Assembly: GCF_000318095.2 (NCBI RefSeq)
Contig: NZ_KB290710.1
Coordinates: 174,326 to 238,325 of the forward strand
DNA: 64,000 nucleotides
Origin: Alloprevotella sp. oral taxon 473 str. F0040
Lineage (GTDB): Bacteria > Bacteroidota > Bacteroidia > Bacteroidales > Bacteroidaceae
Direction: 5' to 3'
A program made the position numbers and the translations under genes. The notes under the pieces are model-generated. The model was not told where the DNA came from. It did not search any database and saw only the letters and a list, made by a program, of their open reading frames with translations. How positions within the stretch are numbered: position 1 is the first letter of the stretch; each line of letters begins with the position of its first letter. Positions 35,119 to 43,329 of the stretch are shown here, piece after piece.

Positions 35119-35607
35119 ATGAAAAATCTTAACTACACAGGTCTCGATGCTGCCAAGGTGCAGCCCGTAGCCGAAGCTCTTGCAGTTCTCCTCGCAGACT
35201 TCCAAGTGTATTATGCCAACCTCCGCAACTTCCACTGGAATGTGCAAGGCTCTAACTTCTACGCCCTTCACGCTGAATTTGAACGTCTTTATGATGACGC
35301 TGCTGAAAAGGCCGACGAAATCGCAGAACGCCTCCTCCAACTCGATGTGACTCCTGAGCATCGCCCCAGCAAGTATCTTCAAGTAGCTCAACTCAAGGAG
35401 CTCGATGTGGTACACTGTGGTCAAGAATGCCTCACTCATGTCCTAGAAATGCTGAAGACTATCATGGCACAAGAACGTGTTGTCATGGCAGCTGCTGATG
35501 AGGCTGGCGACGAATCTAGCAATGCTTTGATGAGTGACTTCCTCCGTGAGCAAGAAAAGCTCGTGTGGATGCTTACTGCAACACTCGCTAAGGATTGCAA
35601 TAAATAA
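35119..35607 (+). CDS. dps: Dps-family ferritin-like DNA-protection protein
   Basis: A 162-residue mini-ferritin that stores iron, consumes hydrogen peroxide and protects DNA in stress and starvation. The inter-subunit ferroxidase ligands are visible with the standard spacing: His39 (NFHWNVQG), His51, Asp66 and Glu70 (ADEIAERLL). The length is usual. The N-terminal tail is short with one Lys (MKNLNYTG), so DNA binding through a basic tail is not expected to be strong. It is monocistronic, with a strong promoter and a following terminator. Oxidative-stress control (for example by OxyR) is known for relatives; no operator was identified here. Confidence 0.95.
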   Translation: MKNLNYTGLDAAKVQPVAEALAVLLADFQVYYANLRNFHWNVQGSNFYALHAEFERLYDDAAEKADEIAERLLQLDVTPEHRPSKYLQVAQLKELDVVHCGQECLTHVLEMLKTIMAQERVVMAAADEAGDESSNALMSDFLREQEKLVWMLTATLAKDCNK

Positions 35608-35693
35608 ACACTATTGGCCTTTAAAGACCAAATGGCGTTTACCCTCAGCGCAAGTTGAGAGCTGTTTCATACAGCGAATTAGGAAGTGAGAAA

Positions 35694-35730
35694 GGGACAA
35701 CCAGCATATACGCTGGCTGTCCCTTATTTT
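35694..35730 (+). terminator. Intrinsic terminator of dps
   Basis: GGGACAACCAGC pairs with GCTGGCTGTCCC (one mismatch) around ATATAC, followed by TTATTTTT. It lies 86 bases after the dps stop. Confidence 0.8.
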
Positions 35731-35772
35731 TGTGCACCAAGAGTTTCTCGTGTTTGATCCGTATGTTGAAGC

Positions 35773-35878
35773 AATCTCTAGGAGAATTGCAGTGAATATC
35801 TCGGAGTTTTTCAGACATATCTCCGAGAGTTTTAGGAAAAAGTCGGAGAACTTTTCGCATTTCTCCGACTTTTTAGTT
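35773..35878. repeat. 21-bp minisatellite, five units, 3' of dps
   Basis: Core hexamers TCGGAG, TCCGAG, TCGGAG and TCCGAC start at 35801, 35822, 35843 and 35864, exactly 21 bases apart; TAGGAG at 35779 is a degenerate first copy. Each core lies between A-rich and T-rich flanks. The TCCGAG and TCGGAG forms are reverse complements of CTCGGA and CTCCGA, so neighbouring units can pair. Confidence 0.85.
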
Positions 35879-36057
35879 GGAAGCGTGGCTCATATGCTCC
35901 AGAATCGTGCTCTTGTAGGCCTTAACTTCAAAAGGTTATTTGTGCCCGAACAGATTTATAGGATTGTTGAGCAGATTGTTTATTGTTAGCTCGATGGCGT
36001 AGTGGGCAACGTAAAAAACGAGAGACAAGATACCTACAAGATAATGAAAGGAGAGAG

Positions 36058-36121
36058 GAAACTATCTTCTCAATAACGAGCAGCACTTTTATGTTTTAAT
36101 GACCTTTGGGAGGTTAATAAG
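36058..36121. repeat. Left copy of a diverged 64-bp direct repeat flanking rplU-rpmA
   Basis: Fifty of 64 bases match 37174-37237 without a gap, including a 14-base block around CAATAACGAG. It lies downstream of rpmA. Confidence 0.7.
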
Positions 36122-36205
36122 CCCTGGCAATGTGAGCCATAACTGGTCGATAATGCGAGGCAAGAGTAGGGCGAATCTCATGTGAGCTGTAATCTATATA
36201 AAAAG

Positions 36206-36238
36206 AAAAGGCTCTTTCCTCGAAGAAAAGAGCCTTTT
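36206..36238 (-). terminator. Intrinsic terminator of rplU-rpmA
   Basis: A perfect 12-bp stem AAAAGGCTCTTT / AAAGAGCCTTTT with a 9-base loop, 28 bases beyond the rpmA stop; CTTTTTAT follows on the minus strand. Confidence 0.85.
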
Positions 36239-36266
36239 GTTTGTTGGATGTAATCCAGAGCGAGAG

Positions 36267-36530
36267 TTACGCTTCAGCCTTAGGTTCTACAGAAACCACG
36301 CTGCGGTCGCGTTGACCACGCTTAAAGGTAACTACGCCATCAGCGAGAGCGAAGAGCGTGTGGTCAGAGCCCATGCCTACGTTCTTGCCAGGATAGTGAA
36401 CTGTACCGCGTTGGCGAACGATGATGTTGCCAGCGATGCAAGATTGTCCGCCCCAGATTTTAACACCAAGACGTTGTGATGCCGATTCACGGCCGTTCTT
36501 AGAACTACCTACACCTTTTTTGTGTGCCAT
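36267..36530 (-). CDS. rpmA: 50S ribosomal protein L27
   Basis: An 87-residue ribosomal protein near the peptidyl-transferase centre. It starts [16 protein letters not shown] directly, without the cleavable N-terminal extension of Firmicutes, and has the usual [10 protein letters not shown] and [11 protein letters not shown] segments. It is the second gene of the rplU-rpmA operon, 20 bases after rplU, and ends before a strong terminator. Confidence 0.98.
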   Translation of the reverse strand: MAHKKGVGSSKNGRESASQRLGVKIWGGQSCIAGNIIVRQRGTVHYPGKNVGMGSDHTLFALADGVVTFKRGQRDRSVVSVEPKAEA

Positions 36531-36550
36531 TGTCTGATATGTTTAGGGGT

Positions 36551-36868
36551 TTAAGCTTTTACTTCCTTGATGGAAAGTTCAGTGAATTGATGGCGATAGC
36601 CGTTGAGCTTGCGATAGCCCTTGCGACGCTTCTTGTGGAAGATGAGCACCTTGTCACCCTTTACGAGGGGAGAAACTACTTCAGCTACTACTTTTGCGCC
36701 TGATACGGTGGGGACGCCTACAGTGACTTGGCCTTCGTTGTCGAGAAGAAGCACCTTGTCAAATTCAACAGTTGCGCCGCTTTCTGCGCCTGCGAGGTGG
36801 TCTACGAAGAGCTTCTTGCCTGCTTCCACCTTGAACTGATGACCGTTAATCTCTACGATTGCGTACAT
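36551..36868 (-). CDS. rplU: 50S ribosomal protein L21
   Basis: A 105-residue 23S-rRNA-binding protein. The family pattern [20 protein letters not shown] and the C-terminal [22 protein letters not shown], split here by position, are complete. It leads the rplU-rpmA operon. A TATCTTTG box about 92 bases upstream is the likely promoter, and the leader contains a small hairpin (GAGCA/TGCTC). Confidence 0.97.
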   Translation of the reverse strand: MYAIVEINGHQFKVEAGKKLFVDHLAGAESGATVEFDKVLLLDNEGQVTVGVPTVSGAKVVAEVVSPLVKGDKVLIFHKKRRKGYRKLNGYRHQFTELSIKEVKA

Positions 36869-36959
36869 TGTGGTTGAATGATGTATTTAAACGGATTTTT
36901 CCGGGAGGCGGAGCACTTTTGCTCGCTTCGTCTGCCCCATCGGACTCTATAATCGGCTG

Positions 36960-36967
36960 CAAAGATA
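36960..36967 (-). promoter_or_regulatory. -7 box of the rplU-rpmA operon
   Basis: TATCTTTG followed by C on the minus strand, giving a leader of about 85 bases. A -33 element is not clear. Confidence 0.55.
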
Positions 36968-37451
36968 CGAATTATTTTTGGATTCTACGTGCTAAAGTGT
37001 AGAAAATCTGCTGATTTCCTGCTTTTCCCCTGCTTATCCCTAAAAGGTCATTAGAGTCTGAATGGATTTTAGTTGGTTGTTGGTATCTTTTCCCTGGTTG
37101 ACTCAAAAGCGTAGCGGGCTAGGTCGAGAACGAATGGTAAACAAAGTGGTAACATGAAAACGAAAGATGACAAGAAACCATCATTTCAATAACGAGTAGC
37201 ACTATTACGTTCTAATGACTTTTTGGGGATTATTGGGGGCCGCTCTAGTGTATTGTCCTGATGATGATTTGAGATACAGGTAGATAATGCTAGCTGAGGC
37301 TTTAGTATATCGTTCTGCTCTTTACTTCATTCTCGAAGGCAAGTCCCTGCTTCTTCACTAAGTTGGCTGTCAACAAGGTGAAATGCAATGCTCGCCCAGG
37401 AGGTTCCCAGGCGAGCACTAATAGAGCATATCTTGCATCAAGCCCTGGATT
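36968..37451. other. Intergenic region between rplU and the leftward fimbrial operon end
   Basis: No gene seen. It contains the upstream side of the rplU promoter and the right direct-repeat copy. Near 37384-37422, GCTCGCC(C)AGG and CC(A)GGCGAGC can pair (7-8 bp) and may terminate the leftward operon, about 30 bases after its last stop. Confidence 0.5.
37174..37237. repeat. Right copy of the diverged 64-bp direct repeat flanking rplU-rpmA
   Basis: Same orientation as 36058-36121, 1116 bases away. Weaker similarity continues downstream to a shared GATAATGC block about 60 bases later. Confidence 0.7.
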
Positions 37452-39266
37452 CTAGGGCAAATTGATTGTTTGTGTGTTGAAGAGAGAGGAGGAAAGCTCT
37501 AGTGACACTGGAGTATGGCTAACCGTCCGCTTGAAATGCAAGGTTTGTTGATAACTTTGTCCATTAACTGGTAGGGTGCGCACTACATATTTGTAATATA
37601 GATTGCCATCCTTTGTAAATACCTTGAGACGATCGTTGGTCGTAGTATCCACATAGGGGGTTAAATCTACTGCTTTAATGATAATCTCATAGGGGAAAAG
37701 ATTGTTTGGAATGGTGCCTGGCACATTGAATTTCAAATCAACGCGCTCTCCTTGCAAATTGGTGGCACTATTTGCCCCTGCACCCTCATTGAGTGATGCT
37801 CTAAAATCGTAGCGACGGCGTAGGGTGAGCGTGATGGTGCGCTGGATGATGGAACGATTGCGCGTGTCACCATTGTCGGCTATGACCACAAATTTGTAGA
37901 TTTTCTCACCTTCTGTGGGAATCTTCTTAATTTTGACCTTGAGACTATGGGTGTCTTGATCGAAGCTTGCTGTTTCTATGAACTCATCGCTATTGAGTGC
38001 TGTGGCCACTGGCTTGCGATTGACATAGATGCGCTCCTTCTCGAGTGTCGCTTGGTCTCCTGTATAGAAGATTTGGGACTGGAAAGTTCTAGGTTCGATG
38101 ATGATCGCTTCTGTGTTGGTGACATTCAATTTGTATTTTCCATCAGTCACTTCTGGGAAGTCTTGCAGTTCAACAGAGGAGAAGAGGTTGTTACCTGCAG
38201 GGCTTAACGCAGCTTGATTGTAGGTGGTATAACCATCCGTTGCCACTGAGGAAACTTTCACCGTATATTCGTAGTTGCGCACTACATCGTAAGGCTCCGA
38301 ACCTATAAAGTTGTTACTCTCATCTTCTAGGTCATGCTTGAGGTCGATTTTGTAATAACCTGGTCGAGCAGCATTTTTTCGTTTACCATACATGATGATA
38401 CTCACCTGCTTATCGCGTGGAGCTTCAGAGTTGCTATACTCAAAAGTGTTGAGGCTTTCTTTATTGGTCAATACATCGCCTACTTGTCGGATTTGAGTAT
38501 TAGGCAACAGGGTAGGGCGAGAGGGAACTGTGGGGAAGCTATAAAGCACGTCACGATAGGCGGTATTGGGATCTGTGGGCTCCAATTTATCTTTGGAATA
38601 ATAGGGAGCTACACTTCCACGATCAGGAGCATTGTAGAGGTTGAACCCATACAGCTCAAAGTCGCTTTCCGGTTCTATCACCAACTTTACACGAGCTTCA
38701 TTGCGAATTAAACGAAAGACGTGGTTATTAAACGTGTTGGGGCGGAGATGATCAAACCTAAAAGAACGCCAATAGGATACCAATTCAATAGATTGGTCTA
38801 TGAGCATCGGCATAACTTCCCCTTCATCTGCTCCACGAAGTGCATAGTCATCGGGGAAATTAGCTGGAAAATCATAGTTTGCGACAAAATGCACATAGCG
38901 CGGAGTTTCTGCGCTAATGAGTGTGACTTTAAAGTTGAGACTTTTGTTCTCCTGGGCAGGATTACCCTGAGCTGGAAGATTGGTCATTCCTCCGCCTATG
39001 ATGCGAGGTGTGCCCACAAGTTCTGCTTTTGCGCGATAGAGATAGCGATGATGCTCATCAAACACAAGGAGAGTGAGGTTGGTCACCTGAGCAATACCTC
39101 TAGTTTGAAGGCTCATGACTGGCCCACTTATGGCACCGGTTAATTCAATGGTGTCACCTTGGGCAGCTAGAGGCTCTGTGCGTTGTGGCTCAGCTAAAAA
39201 GTCTTGGCTGCATGCCGTGAAGATACTGGCTGCAAGCAAAACGAGAATATGATGAATCAGTCGCAT
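37452..39266 (-). CDS. DUF4906-like fimbrial lipoprotein, last gene of leftward operon
   Basis: A 604-residue lipoprotein with lipobox SIFTAC (Cys19). After a short spacer comes a beta-rich N-terminal domain of fimbrillin type (VTNLTLLVFDEHHRYLYRAKAEL; then VHFVANYDFPANFP), a second beta domain, and C-terminal Ig-like strands (QRTITLTLRRRYDFRASL). The ending lacks the PW donor-strand motif of fimbrial shafts. Such proteins act as accessory or tip components of fimbriae in Porphyromonas-like species. It starts three bases after the stop of the preceding gene, so expression is tightly coupled to the probable tip adhesin. Confidence 0.75.
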   Translation of the reverse strand: MRLIHHILVLLAASIFTACSQDFLAEPQRTEPLAAQGDTIELTGAISGPVMSLQTRGIAQVTNLTLLVFDEHHRYLYRAKAELVGTPRIIGGGMTNLPAQGNPAQENKSLNFKVTLISAETPRYVHFVANYDFPANFPDDYALRGADEGEVMPMLIDQSIELVSYWRSFRFDHLRPNTFNNHVFRLIRNEARVKLVIEPESDFELYGFNLYNAPDRGSVAPYYSKDKLEPTDPNTAYRDVLYSFPTVPSRPTLLPNTQIRQVGDVLTNKESLNTFEYSNSEAPRDKQVSIIMYGKRKNAARPGYYKIDLKHDLEDESNNFIGSEPYDVVRNYEYTVKVSSVATDGYTTYNQAALSPAGNNLFSSVELQDFPEVTDGKYKLNVTNTEAIIIEPRTFQSQIFYTGDQATLEKERIYVNRKPVATALNSDEFIETASFDQDTHSLKVKIKKIPTEGEKIYKFVVIADNGDTRNRSIIQRTITLTLRRRYDFRASLNEGAGANSATNLQGERVDLKFNVPGTIPNNLFPYEIIIKAVDLTPYVDTTTNDRLKVFTKDGNLYYKYVVRTLPVNGQSYQQTLHFKRTVSHTPVSLELSSSLFNTQTINLP

Positions 39267-39269
39267 AAG

Positions 39270-41708
39270 CTAGTATTTGTAGGTGTCGAATACGGGACGT
39301 ACGGAGAAATAGTACGTGGGTAAACCTCTTTTCGTAACATCAATATTCTGGTCTTCTACGAAAGAATAGGCGATATTTTCTTGGGCAGACCAGTAGGATT
39401 TTCCGAAGAGGAGGGCTTTGACAGCACTATTGCGATCTTTTTGAATTTTATTGATGAGCTTCAGCTCAGCCAAAGAGGGGATGCGCCAATGGGCATTATG
39501 ATTGAAACTGAGATATTTGGGGTGAGTGTTATACCAGTCCTGGTATCCTTGAACATCTTGCCCATATATCTGTTTGGTTTCAGTTACCCCATAATCATCT
39601 TCCCAGTAGTTTATGGCATGGTCAGCAGCCACTTCATAGTTTCTATAGCGGTAGGTGGAATAATAGTAGCGCCCATACGCATCTTGTGCGCCGACTATGA
39701 AGTTGTCATTGGGAAAAAGTTTATTGCCATGGCCATCTAATGGGGAAAAGTCCTTAAGATTATAATAGTTGTGAGCACTTTTTACCCAGCCTTTAGGTAT
39801 GGAGGGGATATCGAGATACTGGTCAACTGGAACACTTAACCCCCATTGGGAAGCAATCATAAATTCGGGAGAGACAATTTTGTTGGCTTCTTCTGATTTT
39901 CCAGTTTGTTGGTTGGCTGCTCCTAAAGTGGGGTCACCCACAATCATGTCCTCTTGTGCGGCAATAACGTGCACGGTGTAGAGCGTACTGTTTCTTTGAT
40001 AGCCAGCACCAGCTTTACCATATTTGGTCGTACCATCTGAATCAATATAGAAACCAGTATTGAACCAGAAGGTAAAATCAGAATACCAATAAATAGGATT
40101 TCCCTTCGACTTTTTAGCCGTCACATAGATGGGAGGATATTGTGTGATTTTGATGTGCTGCTTCAGCGGAGTTCCAGACCCAGAGTTGATGTGTTGTGCC
40201 GTAAATTCAATGGTTTGTGGCACATAGTTGATGGGGACAGGGCTTTCTACGTGGATGTAGTGTTTGCCGTCTCGCTCACGTGTGGTAACTTTTATTTCTT
40301 TATTCTCATTGTTGCCCGTGTGAGGGTCTTCGTCACCCCATTGAGTGTAGGCAGTGAAAGCTGTCTTGATTTGGTTCAAAACAGTGGGGTTAAGCGGTAA
40401 GTCAGATAGGTACTGAATATCAAGTTCTTTCTCAGCAAGCATTTCTGGACGAGGCTCTTTAACCAAAAGGTAGTGAGCGAGGGCGATATTTCCATCTATA
40501 GCTTTGGGAGTGGTCCATTGTTCTATGGCAATTCCTGCGTTAACGTCGGTGGGATTCTCGGGGTCTTTGCTTCCTACTTCTTTGATGTCGCAAGTGATGT
40601 CGTAGACACAATTGCGCTGAACGCGTGCATAATTTTCGCGCTCTGCAGCTGGAGTGTTGCGAGGGGGCACAAGATAGTTGATAGGGACGTTGTAGTAGCT
40701 ATCAAATTCCTTATTGGCCACGTCTTTTAAGTGGAGTTTTACTAAAAGGAACGTGCGAGAGTAAACGTCATTGCTCCAGTCATTGGCATAGACATAGAAA
40801 GGCACTTGACGAGCGAAAAAGTTTTGCCCATCATAGGTGCGTTGATAGAGGTTTTGAAAAGACGTTTGTCCTCCATTGACATAGGTGCGTGTGGAGAGGG
40901 CTTGCATTTCGTTGGCCAATAAGCGGCTATTGTTAACGCCGTTGACTAGTGCAACTTGGGGATTACCGAGGATTTGTAAGGGCTTGCCGTTGGCATCCTT
41001 GAGTGCTAGAGGAGATTTGAGGCGCAAACGAATCTTGGATGCTGCGCGTTGAAGCAAGATGGGGGATGAAAGAGCGATTTCGTTGTTGATTGACCAGCTG
41101 AGTTGCCCTGTTTCGGCTTCGGCATCCATCAAGAAGTCATTCTGTTTGGCTGTGGGGTCATCTTGGTTGCCGAGATTATTGGCTACATCCATCATGCGAG
41201 TCTTGAGATCGCTGAGAGAGACACCACTGAGCTGTTCAATGTCACCATGATAGTTGGCTATGACTACCAGGTGCAACGATTTATTCTGATAAGGGTTAGT
41301 GGGCGTATTTTTGGGGGCAAAGAGTCGCGCTATGCCTTCCACAGCATCAGCCTTGTCCTTACCTGATGGGTCGGCATAGTGAGTGCTTGAAGTGGGGAAA
41401 AGCACGAGATCGCCTTTGACGGTGGAGTGTAAGCCAAGAAAGTTGCCATTCTCGAAAAGAATGACCACCATGTTGTTGATGGCATTCTCATTGAGCGGAT
41501 CATATTTGTTGGCTGCCTCTGTTTCGCTTGCACGTGTTTGAGGTGTGAGTACGGAAAATCGGAACGAGAGTGCGTAAGCATTCTCGGTATCGAATGACAC
41601 TTCATTGTGGGGCAACCAGTCTTGGGTGCAGCTGCTAGTCATAAGCATAAATAGCAACGAGACCATAAGGACAAAAGGTTTCCTAAAGGTGTATTTGACG
41701 TGGAGCAT
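39270..41708 (-). CDS. Large fimbrial lipoprotein, probable tip adhesin with lectin-like C-terminus
   Basis: An 812-residue lipoprotein (lipobox MTSSC, Cys27). The first part is fimbrillin-like (INNMVVILFENGNFLGLH, LHLVVIANYHGDIEQL) and the middle has DUF4906-type beta strands. From about residue 740 the sequence HWRIPSLAELKLI ... YWSAQEN ... VRPVFD matches the DUF1566/FISUMP-like fold related to C-type lectins, which forms the binding head of several Bacteroidales fimbrial tip proteins. It is by far the largest protein in the operon, fitting a terminal adhesin. The ligand is unknown. Confidence 0.78.
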   Translation of the reverse strand: MLHVKYTFRKPFVLMVSLLFMLMTSSCTQDWLPHNEVSFDTENAYALSFRFSVLTPQTRASETEAANKYDPLNENAINNMVVILFENGNFLGLHSTVKGDLVLFPTSSTHYADPSGKDKADAVEGIARLFAPKNTPTNPYQNKSLHLVVIANYHGDIEQLSGVSLSDLKTRMMDVANNLGNQDDPTAKQNDFLMDAEAETGQLSWSINNEIALSSPILLQRAASKIRLRLKSPLALKDANGKPLQILGNPQVALVNGVNNSRLLANEMQALSTRTYVNGGQTSFQNLYQRTYDGQNFFARQVPFYVYANDWSNDVYSRTFLLVKLHLKDVANKEFDSYYNVPINYLVPPRNTPAAERENYARVQRNCVYDITCDIKEVGSKDPENPTDVNAGIAIEQWTTPKAIDGNIALAHYLLVKEPRPEMLAEKELDIQYLSDLPLNPTVLNQIKTAFTAYTQWGDEDPHTGNNENKEIKVTTRERDGKHYIHVESPVPINYVPQTIEFTAQHINSGSGTPLKQHIKITQYPPIYVTAKKSKGNPIYWYSDFTFWFNTGFYIDSDGTTKYGKAGAGYQRNSTLYTVHVIAAQEDMIVGDPTLGAANQQTGKSEEANKIVSPEFMIASQWGLSVPVDQYLDIPSIPKGWVKSAHNYYNLKDFSPLDGHGNKLFPNDNFIVGAQDAYGRYYYSTYRYRNYEVAADHAINYWEDDYGVTETKQIYGQDVQGYQDWYNTHPKYLSFNHNAHWRIPSLAELKLINKIQKDRNSAVKALLFGKSYWSAQENIAYSFVEDQNIDVTKRGLPTYYFSVRPVFDTYKY

Positions 41709-41835
41709 ATATTTGATGCAACTGGTTTGACGAAATATGGATTTCTAGAGTAGGATGACTCGAAGAGAACAGCGTAAAGCGAAGTCTGCTAGGAAGCTAA
41801 TGTTTCGTGAATAGGAGCGCAATAGCTCGTAGGCT

Positions 41836-43299
41836 CTAGCTAGTTTGGCGAATTAAGTAGCGGAAGGTTGGACCGACGCGTTTCTCTCCTTTGTCTATGA
41901 GATCTTTAACAATTTGTACTTCTTTGCCATTGATGGTAAGATAGAGTTCGGTGGTGCGTATGTAGCCGTTCCAAGGCTTCGTGGTCTCTATAGTGAGTTG
42001 GATTTCTTCGTCACTGGCGATGCCATAACTGTTTTCTAGTTGGGTGAAACGGAAATCTAAATGATTGGTCAGATTGAAACGCCATACTGCGCCCTCTGGC
42101 TTTCTAATTTTGAAGCGTAGAGTCATGCGGTTTGCCTCATTGGCGTCAATAGAGATAACCTTCGCATCAATAGCACTTTGTTTTACTCCTAATTGTGGAT
42201 CTGGGCCTGCGGGACTTTCGAGACTGACGGGAGCAAATTGCTTTACAGAAGATTTTTTGTTCCAAGGAAGTACCTTCCAATTTAATCTCAAGGCTTCTTC
42301 GTCCCATCCGTCCATCTGAACATCAGCTACGTAGTGGGTGTTACGGACAATACTGTTTTTTGACAGACTTCCACTATTGGCCATCAATGTAAAATGAGGG
42401 AGGGTAGAAGGAAAGTTGATTTGATCTATGTTGAGCACAGATTGACGTTCAATGCCATGCTTACCATAAGTAAACTCAACACGAGGAGTCTTGTCGGCAC
42501 CTGCGGTGTTAGCGCAGAGGTATTCGGGAATGTAGAGCTTGCGTTCTAGTAGTTCAGATCCTATGGGCGACACTTTTCCTGTGAGTTCAACTGGAGCAGA
42601 TAGGGCACTACTATAAGCTGTCTTGGGTGGGAACAGTGAATAAGTGGTAGGAACGTTGATCAGTTTGATGTTCTTTATGATGAGGTTAGCCGAATTGTCA
42701 GTGGGACTACCGTTCTTGAGCGAGCGTTGCATCTTGAGGGTCATCTTTGCCAAGGTTCTGATGAGCATTGCATCAAGACGGAGTGCATGACCCTTAGTGT
42801 GCGCTGCCGTGACGTTGGCTTGCACATGTGCCACCATAGGCATCCCTAGGGTGCTAGAGATAGACTCGCTTAGAGTGGGGATGGGTATCTGAGAGAGAGC
42901 AGGCAGTTGCCACAGCGCATCTTGAAAAGTCACAGATGCTAGGGCTGAGGTCATACTGGCGGTCTCATTGGCAATGATATAGCAATCGTAACTTCCTTTC
43001 TTTATTTCGATTTCTCGGTGGTAGTTGGTCAAATCGTTTACGGCGTGCAGCGCGTTGTATACTACTGCCCCTGTTCCAGACTGACAGATGATCAGGCGTA
43101 CACGGAGCACCGCATCTTCATAGTCTTGAACATCAGCATTGATAGAGGGTGTGTTGCCTTGTGCCCGCGTTGAAAAACTCACAAACGTAGGTTCGTCATT
43201 AACCATTTCTTCGTCAAAGTGCTGTTGACAGCTCCATGTAGAGAGCAGTAGCATGAAGAATAGAAAGAATATTGAAAGATTCTTGTGGCGAATAGTCAT
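41836..43299 (-). CDS. Fimbrillin-like lipoprotein with extra C-terminal beta domain
   Basis: A 487-residue lipoprotein (lipobox STWSC, Cys24). The N-terminal fimbrillin domain has AVLRVRLIICQSGTGAVVY and GSYDCYIIANETASM. Two further beta domains follow. A strand with WKVLPW near residue 335 resembles the donor-strand of Mfa1/FimA shafts, but here about 150 residues of Ig-like sequence follow it, so the end is capped differently. It may be a shaft-tip adaptor. It lies 30 bases downstream of the first gene of the operon. Confidence 0.72.
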   Translation of the reverse strand: MTIRHKNLSIFFLFFMLLLSTWSCQQHFDEEMVNDEPTFVSFSTRAQGNTPSINADVQDYEDAVLRVRLIICQSGTGAVVYNALHAVNDLTNYHREIEIKKGSYDCYIIANETASMTSALASVTFQDALWQLPALSQIPIPTLSESISSTLGMPMVAHVQANVTAAHTKGHALRLDAMLIRTLAKMTLKMQRSLKNGSPTDNSANLIIKNIKLINVPTTYSLFPPKTAYSSALSAPVELTGKVSPIGSELLERKLYIPEYLCANTAGADKTPRVEFTYGKHGIERQSVLNIDQINFPSTLPHFTLMANSGSLSKNSIVRNTHYVADVQMDGWDEEALRLNWKVLPWNKKSSVKQFAPVSLESPAGPDPQLGVKQSAIDAKVISIDANEANRMTLRFKIRKPEGAVWRFNLTNHLDFRFTQLENSYGIASDEEIQLTIETTKPWNGYIRTTELYLTINGKEVQIVKDLIDKGEKRVGPTFRYLIRQTS

Positions 43300-43329
43300 A
43301 GGGCGAAACGAAGAACGTAATCGATAACT

